Origin: Pachypanchax playfairii
Lineage: Eukaryota; Chordata; Actinopteri; Cyprinodontiformes; Aplocheilidae
Length of the DNA stretch: 64,000 nucleotides
Assembly (NCBI GenBank): GCA_006937955.1
Contig: SSNP01000042.1
Span: 610,954 to 674,953, forward strand
Direction: 5' to 3'
A program made the translations under genes and the position numbers. Shown here piece by piece: positions 13,801-26,955 of the stretch. The notes below the pieces were generated by a model. That model saw nothing but the letters and a program-made list of their open reading frames with translations. It was not told the DNA's origin and did not search any database. The number at the start of each line of letters is the position of its first letter. Position 1 is the first letter of the stretch.

Positions 13801-16800
13801 AACTTTTTTTTTTTAAATAATAATTACAAATTATTTGTTAATGTCATAAAAAGATGCTCACCAAGTCTTATTTTCTTCACATCTATAGGTATCATTAGTG
13901 CATTTTCAGCCTATACATGGGTCCATAAGTCTTCAGTTGTTATCGTCCTATTGACAGAGTAAGCATCAGTATAAAGTAATGATGATACAAAGTGAAGTTC
14001 ATGCAATCTTCACCTCAGGTGATGCTTAAAAATCCCTGACTTTTGATTGGTTGCTCTTACCCAGCACCCACAGCAACAACCACTCAGTGCACACTGACGA
14101 CTGTGTGAGCTGAATATATAAAGATCATGGATAAATAACACGTCTCCACAGTCAGAGTGCCGGAGAAAAATCTTTACATCTATAAGTTAAAACATTCTCA
14201 GCAGCTTGTCTTCAAGATTTTTTCTAAAGTTGAAAGTGGGTGTGCAAAGTCGGATGATGATGCAATTAATGATCAAGCAGGAGAGAGAGAATTCAAACAT
14301 ACTCTAAGAAATTTGTTTGGTTATTAAAAAAAGATGAATCGGACATTTGGTGCTGATGACTGTGTGAGGTAACTCACAGAAACATAGGCTGTGAGGCAGG
14401 TGATGAGTGAGGCAGTGATGGCATAGGGAATGGAGGTGTTGGGACTTTTGGCCTCTTCTCCTGTTGTGGCGATGATGTCAAACCCGATGAAGGCATAAAA
14501 ACATGTGGCTGCACCCTGCATGACCTGCAGCACACAAGCAGAAGAAGAAATGAGGGATTAAATAGATAATACAACCAGACAACATGACATTTGATGTGCT
14601 TACAAAGTTGTGACGTTCTTTGTGTGTATGCGTGTTTGCACACGTACCCCAGACCATCCAAAAGGCAGGAATCTCCCTTCATCCCAGTTCTCCCCGTTGA
14701 CAAAAAAGAGTCCAGCAATCATCATGAACACCCAGACAATGAGGTTGATGATGTTCAGAGCATTGTTAAAGCCAACTGAGTTCTTCACTCCTAAAGCAAC
14801 GATCACTGTCACCAACAAGGCAATCAGCAGCGCCAGCAGGTCTGGGTATGACTGCTCTCCTTTCCCTAAAATGTATACATACAGTATGTTGGTTTAAAAA
14901 TAAATCTAGTTCATTCAGTCACTGTAGCAACAAGTAACATATAATTACCAACATGTAAAAGATTAATTCAACAGGGTTAGGGTTATCATTTTTGTTCATT
15001 TACTTTAGTTCACCTCAATGTTTAGACTAGAAAATGACATAAATTTGATATAAAATGTCAAAAAGTATTACTACGGTAACCTCAGATACAACTGAATCAA
15101 CCCAGTCAGCGAGAACAGTTTGTTAATAATTAACATTTAACTTTACAAAGTACAATAGAACTGAACAATGTGTATGTTTTGGAAAGTAATGGTATTTATT
15201 TTCAGCTGACTCCACCCTTCCCTGGGATGTGGAAGAAAAAAATTCAACAGCTGGAAATGGAAACGTCAACTTTCCAGTAAAGCGTGGAACAGATCGCTTG
15301 CTGTGTGACCACTTGCTCGCTGAAAGACTGAACCAGCAGGAGGGAGGCTGCGCTTGGCTCTGGTTCACTATTCAGTCAGGGTTATATTGGGTCAGATAGC
15401 AGAGAATATTCAGTCTATCACCAGCCGAGATCAGAGACCAAAAGGAAAAGACAAGTCAGTGTCACCCAAACAGACACCAGACAGGTAAGTGTCCTCCACA
15501 TGCCTCTGACCTGGAAACTGCTCTGGATGAATCTTATCAAAAATTCAAGATGGCTCTGTTGCTGTCATTTTCCAGTATGTCATGACTTCCAAAATAAGTA
15601 ATGGTGCCAAGTAAAAAAATCTAATATGGTTTGGTTCATTTCCCAGATGGCAGTTATATTTCACCATCAATATTTTTCTAAGGATTTTAATGATGCGATC
15701 TGATTCAACAAAACAAGTCCAACGTTTTCTCAGAAGATGTTTTTAGTCAAGCTTCATTTTTTCTTCACTAACCAACTATTTAAAGCATTTTAAAGGGTAT
15801 CTGTCACAAAAATGAAAATCAAAGAATAAAAAGTTGATAAAAATACTTTCATTTGATTTAAAGAACATATTTTTCTGTGCAGTATTAGTATAGATACATT
15901 TTTCCAGATTGTCTATATTGTATATTGTCTCCTGCAGTCTCTTCTGAGCGCCACGGCAGTCTGAGCATCATCTTCAAAGTGTACTTAAAGGTATATTAAA
16001 GTCTGACCTATAGCTTTAATTATCCGTATAAGCACTTTTCATTGCGTGCTATTGCTAATTAGCTACACGTATCAAATGAGACAAGCTTCTTTTTAGGGAA
16101 AAACAACAAACAAACACAGTAAATATTGCATGGTTCATCTGATGACACACTACTTGTGGGAAAATAGCGAGATGGTACAGTCAGCCAGGGGTGATAAATC
16201 TGTAAACAGCTTAATTGTAAAATTCCACGATTCTTTGTTAAAATGTGTGATTAACAATTCCTAAAGAATACATGAGGTTTTTTTTTTTTAGATTTAATAT
16301 CATATATTTTGTTGAAATTGTGTCAGATACACATTTAAGTACATGACATGTTTTACATAAACACTAAATTACAGCAAGGATGGAGTTTATTAAATTGGCT
16401 CTTTGAAGTTAAGAGAAAAATTTTGCTTTTTAGTGGCAAGAATCTTACTAAGACCTTCCTAATGAACATGACGGGGGAAGAAAAAGATATAAAAAGTGCT
16501 TTTTAAATAAATATGGTATGGAATAAAAAGGACATACATATGCTCAAGAGTTCAATCAGGTCAGTGTGTCAAGTTTTATGTTTGAAAGGAAACCTGACTG
16601 CTCCTAACTAAATTACTCTGGGTCAATTAGATATTAACAGTAAAATGGCCTGAATTTTACCAGTATCACTGAAACCTTAGAAGCATCACAAAAATTTACA
16701 TTTCTATTTAAAGCCGTAGTATAAATCCACTATAGATAAAGCTTTATCAGTAATCTTGCAGAAGGATCTTACCCAGGCCGTTGAGCGTTCCAATGCGTGA

Positions 16801-17642
16801 AATCATGAAGTTGCTAATGCTGTGATTGGCCAGAGAGTCCGCCATGCTGCTTAGAGCTGATGCTCCCGCCGCAGTGCCGATCAGATACTCCAGAATTAAG
16901 TTCCAGCCAATGAAAAAAGCAACACACTCGCCCACGGTCACGTAACTGTAGGTGTAGGCCGAACCTGTGGTCTTAGGCACGCGCACCCCAAACTCTGCAT
17001 AACACACTCCTTCAGAGCAGAGACACATATATCCATCCATTAAAACTTTGAATGTATTATTATGAGTGGAAGGCTAGGTTAATTACATTTATTGGAGTAT
17101 CAGTGTTAGACTCAGATGTCTGCTGAAAGCCTCTCAAAACACAGCTGCATCTGTATAATGTCCATGCCCTTGTAATGTCTGCCTGCTTTATTAAAAGGAT
17201 TTTAATAAATCCTGTTTGTGTAACTGTGATAAGGATATTTGAATTCTATCATCTTCAACTGCCCTTAAGTGAATGTGTGATAGAATCAGTGATATATAAA
17301 TGTTGCTTTAAATCACTATATATGTGCACTCTCACCTGATAGTATGGACGCCACAGCAGCGATAATGAAGGACACAATGACCCCAGGTCCGGCCATCTCC
17401 TTGGCAACCAGCCCCGAAACCACATACATCCCTGTCCCAACGCAGCTGCCAACACCCAGCGACACCAGGTCCACTGTGGATAACACACGAGCCAGCCTAG
17501 TCCCATGTGAGCTGGTGCCCGACATGGCTGAATCCAACATGGACTCCACGGGTTTGGTCCTCAGGACACGAGACGTGAAGGTGTTCCATGTCGAACCCCA
17601 CTGTATCCTGCGGGGGTCCAGTTTCCCGAGCAGGCCACTCAT
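10802..17642 (-). CDS. slc7a14: SLC7A14, lysosomal cationic-amino-acid-transporter-family protein (9 coding exons)
   Basis: Coding exons, 5' to 3' on the minus strand: 17642-17336, 17009-16773, 14865-14648, 14524-14378, 12893-12685, 12584-12437, 12351-11856, 11781-11545 and 11100-10802. All junctions are GT-AG and in phase, giving 765 residues against about 771 in human. SLC7A14 belongs to the APC-fold CAT family, is placed in lysosomes, has been linked to cationic amino acid or GABA handling, and is mutated in a human retinal dystrophy. Visible features are the GSCVGTG unwound TM1 motif (65-71), the TGSAYTYSY segment, the KTTG loop, the FIGFDIIATTGEEAKSPN signature in exon 4, and a long hydrophilic loop in exon 7 before the last membrane segments. 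The C-terminal tail after WNSTLEI is polar and diverges from the human tail. The start at 17642 follows a short 5' UTR with a plausible acceptor at 17685/17686. No frame damage was seen. Confidence 0.95.
12990..14320. other. slc7a14: slc7a14 intron 4, with a pentanucleotide array
   Basis: This intron lies between the exons at 14378-14524 and 12685-12893. It holds the TATAC microsatellite listed separately and otherwise AT-rich sequence without recognised features. Confidence 0.7.
13634..13718. repeat. (TATAC)n microsatellite inside slc7a14
   Basis: About 17 tandem copies of a 5-base TATAC/ACTAT unit, nearly perfect apart from a TTTACTA interruption at the left end. It lies in an intron and probably varies in length between individuals. 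Confidence 0.95.
14870..16770. other. slc7a14 intron 2, with a possible plus-strand exon
   Basis: AT-rich intron between the exons at 16773-17009 and 14648-14865. Most of it is featureless. The stretch 15180-15490 is less AT-rich and ends in a strong plus-strand donor (ACAG|GTAAGT at about 15482-15491), discussed as a finding. No open reading frame of note is present. Confidence 0.45.
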
Positions 17643-20600
17643 GTTGAGGGTGTGAGGTAGAAGTGAAGAAATTCACTAGGAAGACTGCAATATAGTTGGT
17701 CTCTTGTTTTTATTGTTTGGTTGATAATTCAGTTATCCAAAACACGAAAAACAGAATTATTCCTGATCCAAAAGATGGAAGTAGATCTGATTTTGTCCTG
17801 TTGTCCTTTCCTGAAGAGTTTAATGGAATTCCATGTTAGCTTTTACCCACATGGTGAGAAACAAAGGGATCTGAAAAACAAAGGCAGAGAGATCTTATTT
17901 TCATATTTCATAATATAATTGCTTCTATTATTTTTCTGCATTCGTAAACACATCAATGTACAAGACGACAAACAGATAAGTCACTTTTTTTTTTACAACA
18001 AACAATTTATCCCATAAAAGTGGGAGGAGCTATTTGCAGTCCTTTGCCCATGACTGTGTGGCTATATGCACATGCTCTGACAACTTTACGTCAAAAATAC
18101 TCCAGAAATGTTTATTTGAGAAAAAAAAGATCTGCAGGAATCACCTGCTCTTTAACTCTTGCCAGTGACTCAATTTTATTGCTCATGTTCTCATCTCAAA
18201 ACATTTTTTTTAATCAGTGGAGGAGTATTTTTTAGCTCATAATTCACTGTATTCACAAACCAAAAGAAAAAAAAACCTGCTTAAATGCTAAATTTGTGTC
18301 ATTAGTTTGCTCACATCATTTTATTATACTATTACTTACTTAAAAAATTGCATCCCACGTCCTGCCATAAGCCCATAAATACATGCTTTAAAAAAGTATT
18401 AGAATTTACAACACCCAAAAAATCACTCAGATAAATGTGATTATTACAATTTCTAAGTAGAAAAATAACAAATAATCACATTTATCTGGAGTTATTTTTA
18501 TGTTTGATAACTAACTTCCTTTGTTATTGTACTGACAATCCTCTCAAATTTGAAATACGATTATTACTACAGAGAATTTATATCTGAGTCTGTATCAGCT
18601 ACAGTGCAAAGAAAAACTATGATTTTAAGATTAATAACGTGTCTGTGTTAAAATCTGATTAAACAATCAGAAAAGCATGAATAAACAACAAATTAAATAA
18701 ATAAAATGTTTTCAAAAGTTTGTATCTAAACCAGTTCTGTATTTATTTACTGATTACAGCTGTATGTTACTTTGCAATAATAAAACCTTCTGAAACTGTT
18801 CAAGCTTTATGAATCTTTTTATGACATCACTCTTTGACAATGAGATTAGAGATGCTGCTGAAAAGCGAGTCCTCAGCTATAGAACCATCAACCCTCTCAC
18901 TTTGTTAAACAGCATTGAACCAGCAATCATCATTCATCTACTCTGAACAAAATACTGAACAAACACTCATAAACGGCACACCCACGTTGCCTCTCAGCTA
19001 TGATGACTGCAATTATCCAGTTGTTTAACCAGACTGGAACAAGGTCGCTATTGTTGCTGCACTTAGTAGGAGCTTGAGAACGTTCAGTTGTATAAAAAGC
19101 TCAAAAGGTGATTTCATTTGAGTGCTGTAGTGAGTACTGAGTGGGGTGGAGACTCGAGTGAGTATTCATAAGGACAAGGCACATGTTTAACATCTCAGTT
19201 TGCTTTTAGAGGAATCCAGTCTGTTGGGAGTCTTCAAACAGTCTAACCCCGGTAAATGGGACTCTTCTAATTCTGGTCATGCAGGGTCATTGTCCTCATG
19301 TTTAGATGTTTCTCTGCTCCAGCATGCCTGATTTGAATCTACGGGTGGTTAAACCCTTTGCGATACTTGACCCGCGTGTTGTCAGGCGTCCAGAGGATCT
19401 AAACATGTTGTACATTGTTTGAAAGCTAAAAGTCGCGTGATTCCAATGATGTATGCCAATAAAGGATATAATCAAAGCTTTAGACACAATGAGCGTTTTT
19501 GTCAAACCACTGGATTTAAAAAAAATAATCTATCTTACTGTTGATGTCAATGTATGACTCATAAATCATTTTGTTTACCAGTCCACCACACCATGCTAAA
19601 TTCATTTTCAGACCACAAAATATATTTTCTGTGTATTCAGTAACACTCACACTGATTCTGACTATTATAGATGAAACTTCAGAGTGTTTTATTTCCAAAC
19701 CATATTTCTACTCCAAATGGTTCAAGAACAGTTTTAATTTTAAAATTGGTATGTTTAATTAAAGCGTTTTGTGCAAAAATGGCAGAAACACTTAGAGGTT
19801 AACAGGTTTCTGCAGATGAGGCCAAAGAGGTAATTTGGCAAGTGGTAAAGCAGAGAAACGAAAACATGCAGGATAGTATCAGCAACCAAAACGGCAACAA
19901 CTCCCTAATTTCTCAGCATAAGTCGTCTATGTTTAGAGTAGTTATGTTCAGTATGTGTGTGACTATCAGATCAGGAGGAGAGGATGAAAAGGTCGAACAG
20001 ACTGAAAAACAGCAAATCTGTTTTTCATTAGATCACCGAGGTTCAATCATCCTGTTTGGTTTTGCCAATAAATGTGTGTGAAAACAGAAACAGAACCTAA
20101 TAGTCATAATCGGAAACACTGATTCCTGTGCACAACTCCAATCATCTTCACTGACACTGAAAATTAAAATATGATGTGTAGTGCAATGAGTGTTGTGCAC
20201 ATACACACACATTTAGGCTGTCATCATTTTTATCTCAAATCTAATCAGATATGCTGCTCAGTTTTCATTACACCTGTAACATTTTCATATTTTCTGCCTC
20301 ATTTTTATTCTACTCCGACAACCACCTGCCCTGTGTTGAATGGGAATTATTTGAACAGTTATAAGGCGACAACAGAGCTGTACAAAACAAAGTGTGGTGA
20401 CAGGTGCTCTCTCCCACTATGAGGCTTTCCAGTTCCATATTAAAAATATTCAAATATCCTAATAGGCCTCCTAGGTTTAGACCTGAAACTGAAGCACATG
20501 TCAGTGAATAACTGACAAGGAGAAAAGAAAATTCACAAAAGTCAAACAAACTTGCTGACTTAGGTTTTCCACCAACAAGCTGCTTCCTGTTTTGCCTGCC

Positions 20601-21839
20601 AGGTTCTGCTTTCACGTCGAGGCCAGGGCCAATCAGTTCAGACAGATTACAGAACAAGGTTTACGTGATAAGATGAGTTATTATGAGTTTGTTATGTGGT
20701 GCTGTAGAGCCTTTGGTGTGCACTAGTCTTTTAACAAGCTTAGTTTTTGATCTGAGCCATGCACTCACAGGAGATGGTCACAGCCACAGATATACAGAGT
20801 AAGTGACGTATGAATGAAAACAGTTGAATATTCCCTGCATCTTCTTTTAGATAAATTGAACCCTGATGTTTGGTTTTAATAAATTGCATTACCTGTCCAT
20901 ATGATGCTGAACAAGACCTCCTTGTACAATATACACCTTCCTAAACAATCTTTTGCTCAGCCAAAGTGTCTCCATTAGAAGATCAATAGTTGAAATCCTG
21001 TCATTGTAATCATTTCCATCCCCTCCTGTATCTCAGCATCACTGTGACTCTTCTCCAGATAAGAGAGCTGAGCATCTATCCCTGTATGTAATCAGCCATG
21101 ACTAATCCTGTCTCTGTGTCTGCCTCTGTCTGTGTCCCAGGGCCTGGATGAGTAACTGCATTGAGTTCTTACTGCATTGACTTTTAACAGTAAGATCTGC
21201 ATTCACTAAATAAAGATAAGAGCTCCTCTGATCACTCAAAACCAACTTGGAAACCAACTAAAATTCCGTGGCGCTGGTCCCTATAGCTACAAAATGTGGG
21301 CAAGTTGTTCAATCTGTTGACTTTATTTTCTTTTTTGTTTGCCAAATGAGTAATTGCATGAAAACAAGTTCCTGTTAGATGTCTAGCTGGCTAGGCAGAA
21401 GGAGCAGCATGACTTGAATGAAAGATGAAACATCACTGCGTTCCATTCCTTGTTAAAATTTATGCATATTTCTGTAAAGTGCTCAGAATCTTTTACAGTC
21501 TGTGATTAATCTCTGCATCACACTGCTATCGATCACTCTAATGTACTTGGGCACATTTAGCTGATTACATTCAGACTTGGGATTTCTCATTAGGGTCTAT
21601 GTAAAAAAACATATTTTAATATAAAACTTTTTCACTAAAGGACTTGACAACTCAGTTGTGTTGGAAATATCATAAGTCCTCATTTTTATAGGTGCAGATC
21701 TTATTTAAACAAGTTTTATTGCAGAAAATGTTTGTATTAGATATGGTTAGTGGACTTGACAAAAAGGCATGGACTAAAATAACCAGTTTGAGATACTTAG
21801 AGCTCTGTGCTATGGAGCATGATCCTGACATCAGAAGAT

Positions 21840-22110
21840 GGAGCACTGTGGTCCAAAAGGAATGGACATGGAGAGTAACAATACTCCTCTCTGCATCATC
21901 TTCAGCTGGTACAGAATGCCCAGGAGATCTCTGAGGTCAGCTGATCAGATGCTCCTATAGGTTCCTAAATGCAGATTAAAAACTAAAGGAGAGAGGGTCT
22001 TTGCTATAGCTGCATCCAGACTTTGGAACAGTTGTGATCGTCTGCTGCTGGAGCTCATCTGAATCAAGTTGACATGAGATGCTGTCAGAGATGGTGTTTT
22101 TGTGATGAGA
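21840..22110 (+). mobile_element. Fragment of a non-LTR retrotransposon (C-terminal coding end)
   Basis: The plus-strand text around 21915-22060 translates, with one stop and small lesions, into RSLRSADQMLL followed by a VPKCRLKTKGERVFAIAA-like stretch and SRLWNS. This pattern is typical of the end of LINE reverse-transcriptase ORFs in fish. Only the 3' end survives, and it cannot be active. The exact LINE clade was not determined. Confidence 0.6.
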
Positions 22111-22904
22111 GGTGTTTTTGAGCCACAGCATGCCTTTCACTCATCTTGATCCAGTCTGCCTGTTTTCATCTCATCTCTGACTTCAACAACTAACACTCAC
22201 TGGATATTTTCTTTTTTTAAATCGTTCTCTTCATACCCAAGTGATGTTTTTTTTTAAATACTCAGCACATTTGGCACAATAACCTTGCCACATTCATAAG
22301 GCATTTAAATTCCCTTTCTCCCTCATTCTGACCCTCAGTTTGAACTTCAGTGAGTCATCTTCACCTTATCTAAATGCCTAAATGTAACGGGCTGCTGCTG
22401 TGTGACTGGCTGATTCACTGTTTGTGTCAACACAATAAAGTAGCTGGTGAGTGCCTCTATCTGTATGTCTGAACTGATCAGCAGTGTCTTGAATGTGTAA
22501 CATCAGTTCATTAATGTAGCTAGCTTACCTAAATGGAATTGCAATGTTAGCAAACATTACCTATCACTATAACACTTCAGCCATTTATCCATTTTTTTCA
22601 TAACCTACATTTATTTATCTCTTCATGGATGATCAAACTGGTAAATATAGGCTGCTGTCCATATTAGCACTTTGTAGATATTCACTTTAAATCAGTGGTG
22701 TCCAGGTTCTGAAGTGCTACTATTCTGCATGCTACAGAACACCTGATTTAAACTGTTGTGTGATTAACAGGCTTCTGAAACAGTTAAAACTTGGAAGATC
22801 TTGACACTTGAACAACAAGGTCAGACACCCCTTCTCTAAAGACATGTGTGCCTTTTGGTTTTGAACTCAAAGGCAAAACTACTGTGAAAGTATCAATATC
22901 AAAA

Positions 22905-23535
22905 TATCTGTTCTTTAACAGATTCACACCTGATAGTCCGGTGGACTCGGTTCGATTGGGGACCAAAATTGCAACATTATTGCTGTTTTTAGTTGGTGCG
23001 GTTTGGATTCACACTGCACTTTATGAACCGAACCAAATAACCTTTGGAGCATGTTACACCCCCGCCTGTGGGGGCGCTGTAGAGTTTCTGCACTACTTGT
23101 TACTGCACTTCCTGGCGCTGCTGCGGGAGAGTGAAACATAAACAAACATGGACTAGCAGCAGATTCTGGTGGTTTTTGGATATTTTATGTTAGGTGAATG
23201 TACCAGATCAATATTCTGCAGCACTGAACTCAGAATGAGCAGATAACAAGACAGAGAACTACATGAGGCGGCTGAGACGACTACACAATATAGTCCACTT
23301 CCTGCTTTTGGTGCGGTCCCAGTGCGGTTGTGTTCACACATGCAATCGAACCGCTCCAGAGTTCGTTTCAATCAAACCGAGACCCACGTTTTTAGGTGGA
23401 CTAGAGTTGGATTGTTTGGTCCGAATCAGAGTTCAGTTGTCCGTTCACACCTCCCCAAATGACTTTCTGTGCAAACGAACTAGATTTCGATTCAAGCAGA
23501 CTAAACAGGGCTGGTGTGAATGCACCCCTAGGATG
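22905..23535. mobile_element. Non-autonomous DNA transposon (MITE-like) in slc7a14 intron 1
   Basis: The segment begins near ATTCACACC (22921) and ends with its inverted counterpart GGTGTGAAT at about 23513-23521, followed by GCACCCC. Sub-terminal sequences on both sides are rich in GGTTCGATT/AATCGAACC-type blocks, so the two halves resemble each other in inverted orientation. No transposase frame is present. The left boundary is uncertain because its outermost terminal bases do not match the right end. Confidence 0.5.
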
Positions 23536-24339
23536 TATAAACTGTTTATTTTTTAAATAGGCCTTTAAATTGAGAAACAATTTGACCCTCTGCTAATGAC
23601 TGAAATATCACTCAGTTCCATCCCTTCCAACCATTTTTTCTGCACAGTACTGATAAACTCCAATGGGTTAGGGGCCATTTTCATCCTCCTCCGCAAGTAC
23701 TCAAGATCCTAATCTAGCCATGTTTGTTTGACTGACAAATGCTACTTCAATGTCATGCTTATATATGACTGCTAATCCACTACTCATGTCAAACAGATGG
23801 AGGCATGCAAGATCTATCACTTTACATGCCATAAAGGCAGGACTAATAAATAAGTTGTAAATCAGTGGCCACAGGATGATAGTAGTGACAAATGAGGACA
23901 GTTGGACAGTTTCACAACCAATTACATTTCTTTATGTCTCATCACTAAGCTTAAGACGTCCTCTGGTGATTCTTTTTGCTGCTTTTAAATGTCATTTTTT
24001 TCCCCTTAAACAGAAGTTGTAGGAAATAGTTAAAGAGTTAAGTTTAGTGAAGTGTAGTATGTTGCTATTAAAGCGTAAACACAGGGATAAACTAAAAACA
24101 TGGTAGAAAATAATGCCTGTAGCAAAATGTAGATGCTTTTTTGCTTTGCAGATTACTTTATTTGACAGTCTCTTTTGTACTGACAGTCTTTTTTGTACAC
24201 CGTGTGTACAAAAGAGACTCAGTCCCAAATATATCTAAAAGTTAAATTGGTATTTTAGTATATCTTCTGTAAGCTCACAAAATGTTTTAACCATTTTTAT
24301 AAGCTCTTAATTTGTAATAATAGTAAGTAATGTACTTAA

Positions 24340-24928
24340 AGAGGCCATTTCATACAAATTTCAGGACTTTGTGGTTATTTCTAAAGTATTAACCAGTAAT
24401 ATGAAACATTTTATATCTAAAAGAAAGTCAGGAAACACTAATTAACAGACCTGTCTGCATTAAAATTTGCTGGTTCCGGTTCCTTCCATCAGGCTGCTTC
24501 GACTGCTTCGTCAGCAGCTCGTTCATATTCATTATTCGAATTTGCTGGACTCAGATTGGCTAACAAACTGGCCTATCAGAGTAAGGTATACTGTTTCCTG
24601 CCCCGCTGCGCATGGCAACGTCAGATGTCTTGTCTTCCTGTTTGCTATGTCTTATGCTAACAGCTTTTAGCCAGCAGCATGCTTTGCGTAGTTTCAACTG
24701 CGGGAGCTGATGAATACTAACAAACAAAGGAGTTTTGACGAAACAAATACAAGCTGCTCGGACTCGGGAGATATCGGGTGTTATCACCACCTGCGTAGTT
24801 TGAGAGATACAAACTGAAAGAGAAGTTGTTGACCTGTTTTCACACCCACTATGAAGGTAAGAACACCTGTGGAGCTAAAATATTCAACAGAAACCTCAGA
24901 AAAATTGTTTTTAATGGAAGGGTCTCTT
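24340..24928. mobile_element. TTAA-flanked MITE, copy 1 (piggyBac- or Kolobok-like)
   Basis: The element starts AGAGGCCATTTC and ends GGGTCTCT, and it is flanked on both sides by TTAA (24336-24339 and 24929-24932). It has no intact coding frame. A second copy in the opposite orientation lies at 54783-55346, and the two share most of their length, including a block reading TATACTGTTTCCTGCCCCGC. TTAA duplication is characteristic of the piggyBac and Kolobok superfamilies; which one applies here is not resolved. Confidence 0.8.
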
Positions 24929-26864
24929 TAACAGAATATTTAACCAATCATCGATTTATTTGAAAAAAGCCTATAAAATTATTTTGCTGAAATTTTTAGG
25001 ATCATTCTTGCTAGTTAATGCTCTCAAAGAAACAGAAAACATCCATAAATCCATCCAAAACATTGTGGATGAACCAGTAAGAATTTTTTTTTTTTACTAT
25101 GTCTAAATAACGTGAGTTTTCCTGATATAAAAATGCAAACTGCAGTCAGGATCTCGAACCAAGATCAACTATTAGACATCAATGGCACATTCTAATTTTA
25201 TTGTATACATGTTTGTCAAGATTTTTATTAATTTATTGTATTTTTGCAAACCCTGATGACCACATGGATTAGATAAATAGAAGTAAAAAAAAAAAAAAAA
25301 TCTGCAGCTTGAGTTTATCTAGTTTGGTGTTTGAGTCATTTATTGATATAAAGCAACTTCGGGATTTAAAAAGAAAAAATGAAATAATATGAGCAAAAAT
25401 ATATATAGTGATCTCTCCACTTGAGGTATATCAGGCCTTTTTTTCAATTTCTTTTCATGCTGTAAAGTGTAGCCACTGGATTTAGAGAACAAACCTCTTG
25501 CTCTGCATGACTGATTCGTCAGCTAGACTGGTTTATTCACAGCTTGGACTGCCACATTGTCCTCTATCTTCCCTCAATGCAGCACAGCAGAGGCCTGAAG
25601 CTTGAATCAAACTAAATGTGGCTCCCGACTGCAAGATAAATATAAACAACAGTGTCATTCCCTGGAGGTCTGTGCTTAACCAGCTACGTAGACACATTGC
25701 TGTCTATACAGCCTTGTGTGCTAAAGGAAGAGCAGGATCATTTGCTAAACAAAGACAAAAATAATGACTTTATGTTCAAACATAAAATTCAACTGAAGTT
25801 GTTTTGAAAATATGTTATCGCCATTTCCTTCTTACTTTTAATCTTCATTCCTGCAACTAACGTCTCTGTGCTTTGATTTGTTTATCATATCACTGTCATT
25901 GACAAGCTGTCTGTCAGACGCCACGTATTTATCATCACATTCTCAAACGTCCCACTGCCATTCTTATTTCAATTACACATCCTCCTCCTCTGACAGCGAA
26001 GGGAATTGTTTATCATCTTGTACCGCCTGCCAGCAAATGAGGTCATGCTGTTTGCACTGCTCGCTGTGTTTAAACAAACCTCTGACAGCTGATGGTTCTT
26101 TATATGTTAGCGACTCCTCCTTCAAACGTCAGAGCCAATTCCCTCTGATCACTTTCTGATCGTTTCTGTGCAGTTTTCTCTTTTGAACACCAAATTATAT
26201 AAAGTGTAACTCTGAAATTTGGGGATAAAGTTTTAAAACTGAATGCATACGTATTTTGAGGGATATGTGAAACAGAGTCTTGAAGATGAGCAATCATCTC
26301 TTCAAAGCCGGTGCTACAGAGCTTTGTAATGTTTGCACAGTGATCAATTGTGTTTATTTGGTGCTTCTATGTTTTTTATGGGAGCTTATCATTTTTAAAG
26401 ATTAAAGAGAAGTCAATCTAAATATATTTGTCTTTATGTTAATCCTACCACTTGAATCGGTTAGCTGATCTCAGTTCAAAAGCAGATTATCAAAAAAAAA
26501 AATACAAATCTAAATCAGTGCATAATTCTTTTGAAAATGTTGAAGATGGCAAAAGCTAAAACCTTGTAGAAATCTGGAGATAATTCTCTAGAGAAGCAAC
26601 AGGTTGGGTTACGTTGTTTCAATAATGACCAATGTTCACCTCCGTTTCTGTTCATCTCTTTTTTTCCTCTCCTTGTCTCTCTCTTTAGTTCCTGCTGAAA
26701 CACAAACCTGACTTGTGTTTGTGTGTCGGCCCTATTGACGGGAACAAAAGGGTAAAATACAATGTGTGCATGTGCATTTGTGTTTGTCAAGCCACTGATT
26801 ACATTAGCCTTTATGTGTGGGCAGCTTCTCTGACATCAGAGCTTACCAGAAAGTGATTGAGAAA

Positions 26865-26868
<4 letters not shown>

Positions 26869-26952
<84 letters not shown>
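26869..26952. repeat. (GT)n microsatellite
   Basis: About 42 dinucleotide units with one GC interruption near 26923. It lies in the probable first intron of slc7a14. Open frames across it are artefacts of the repeat. Confidence 0.95.

Positions 26953-26955
<3 letters not shown>

Noticed and set aside
19300..19500. Less AT-rich block near 19.3-19.5 kb as a possible exon
   Set aside because: No good splice pair, no conserved protein frame and no repeat family recognised on either strand.
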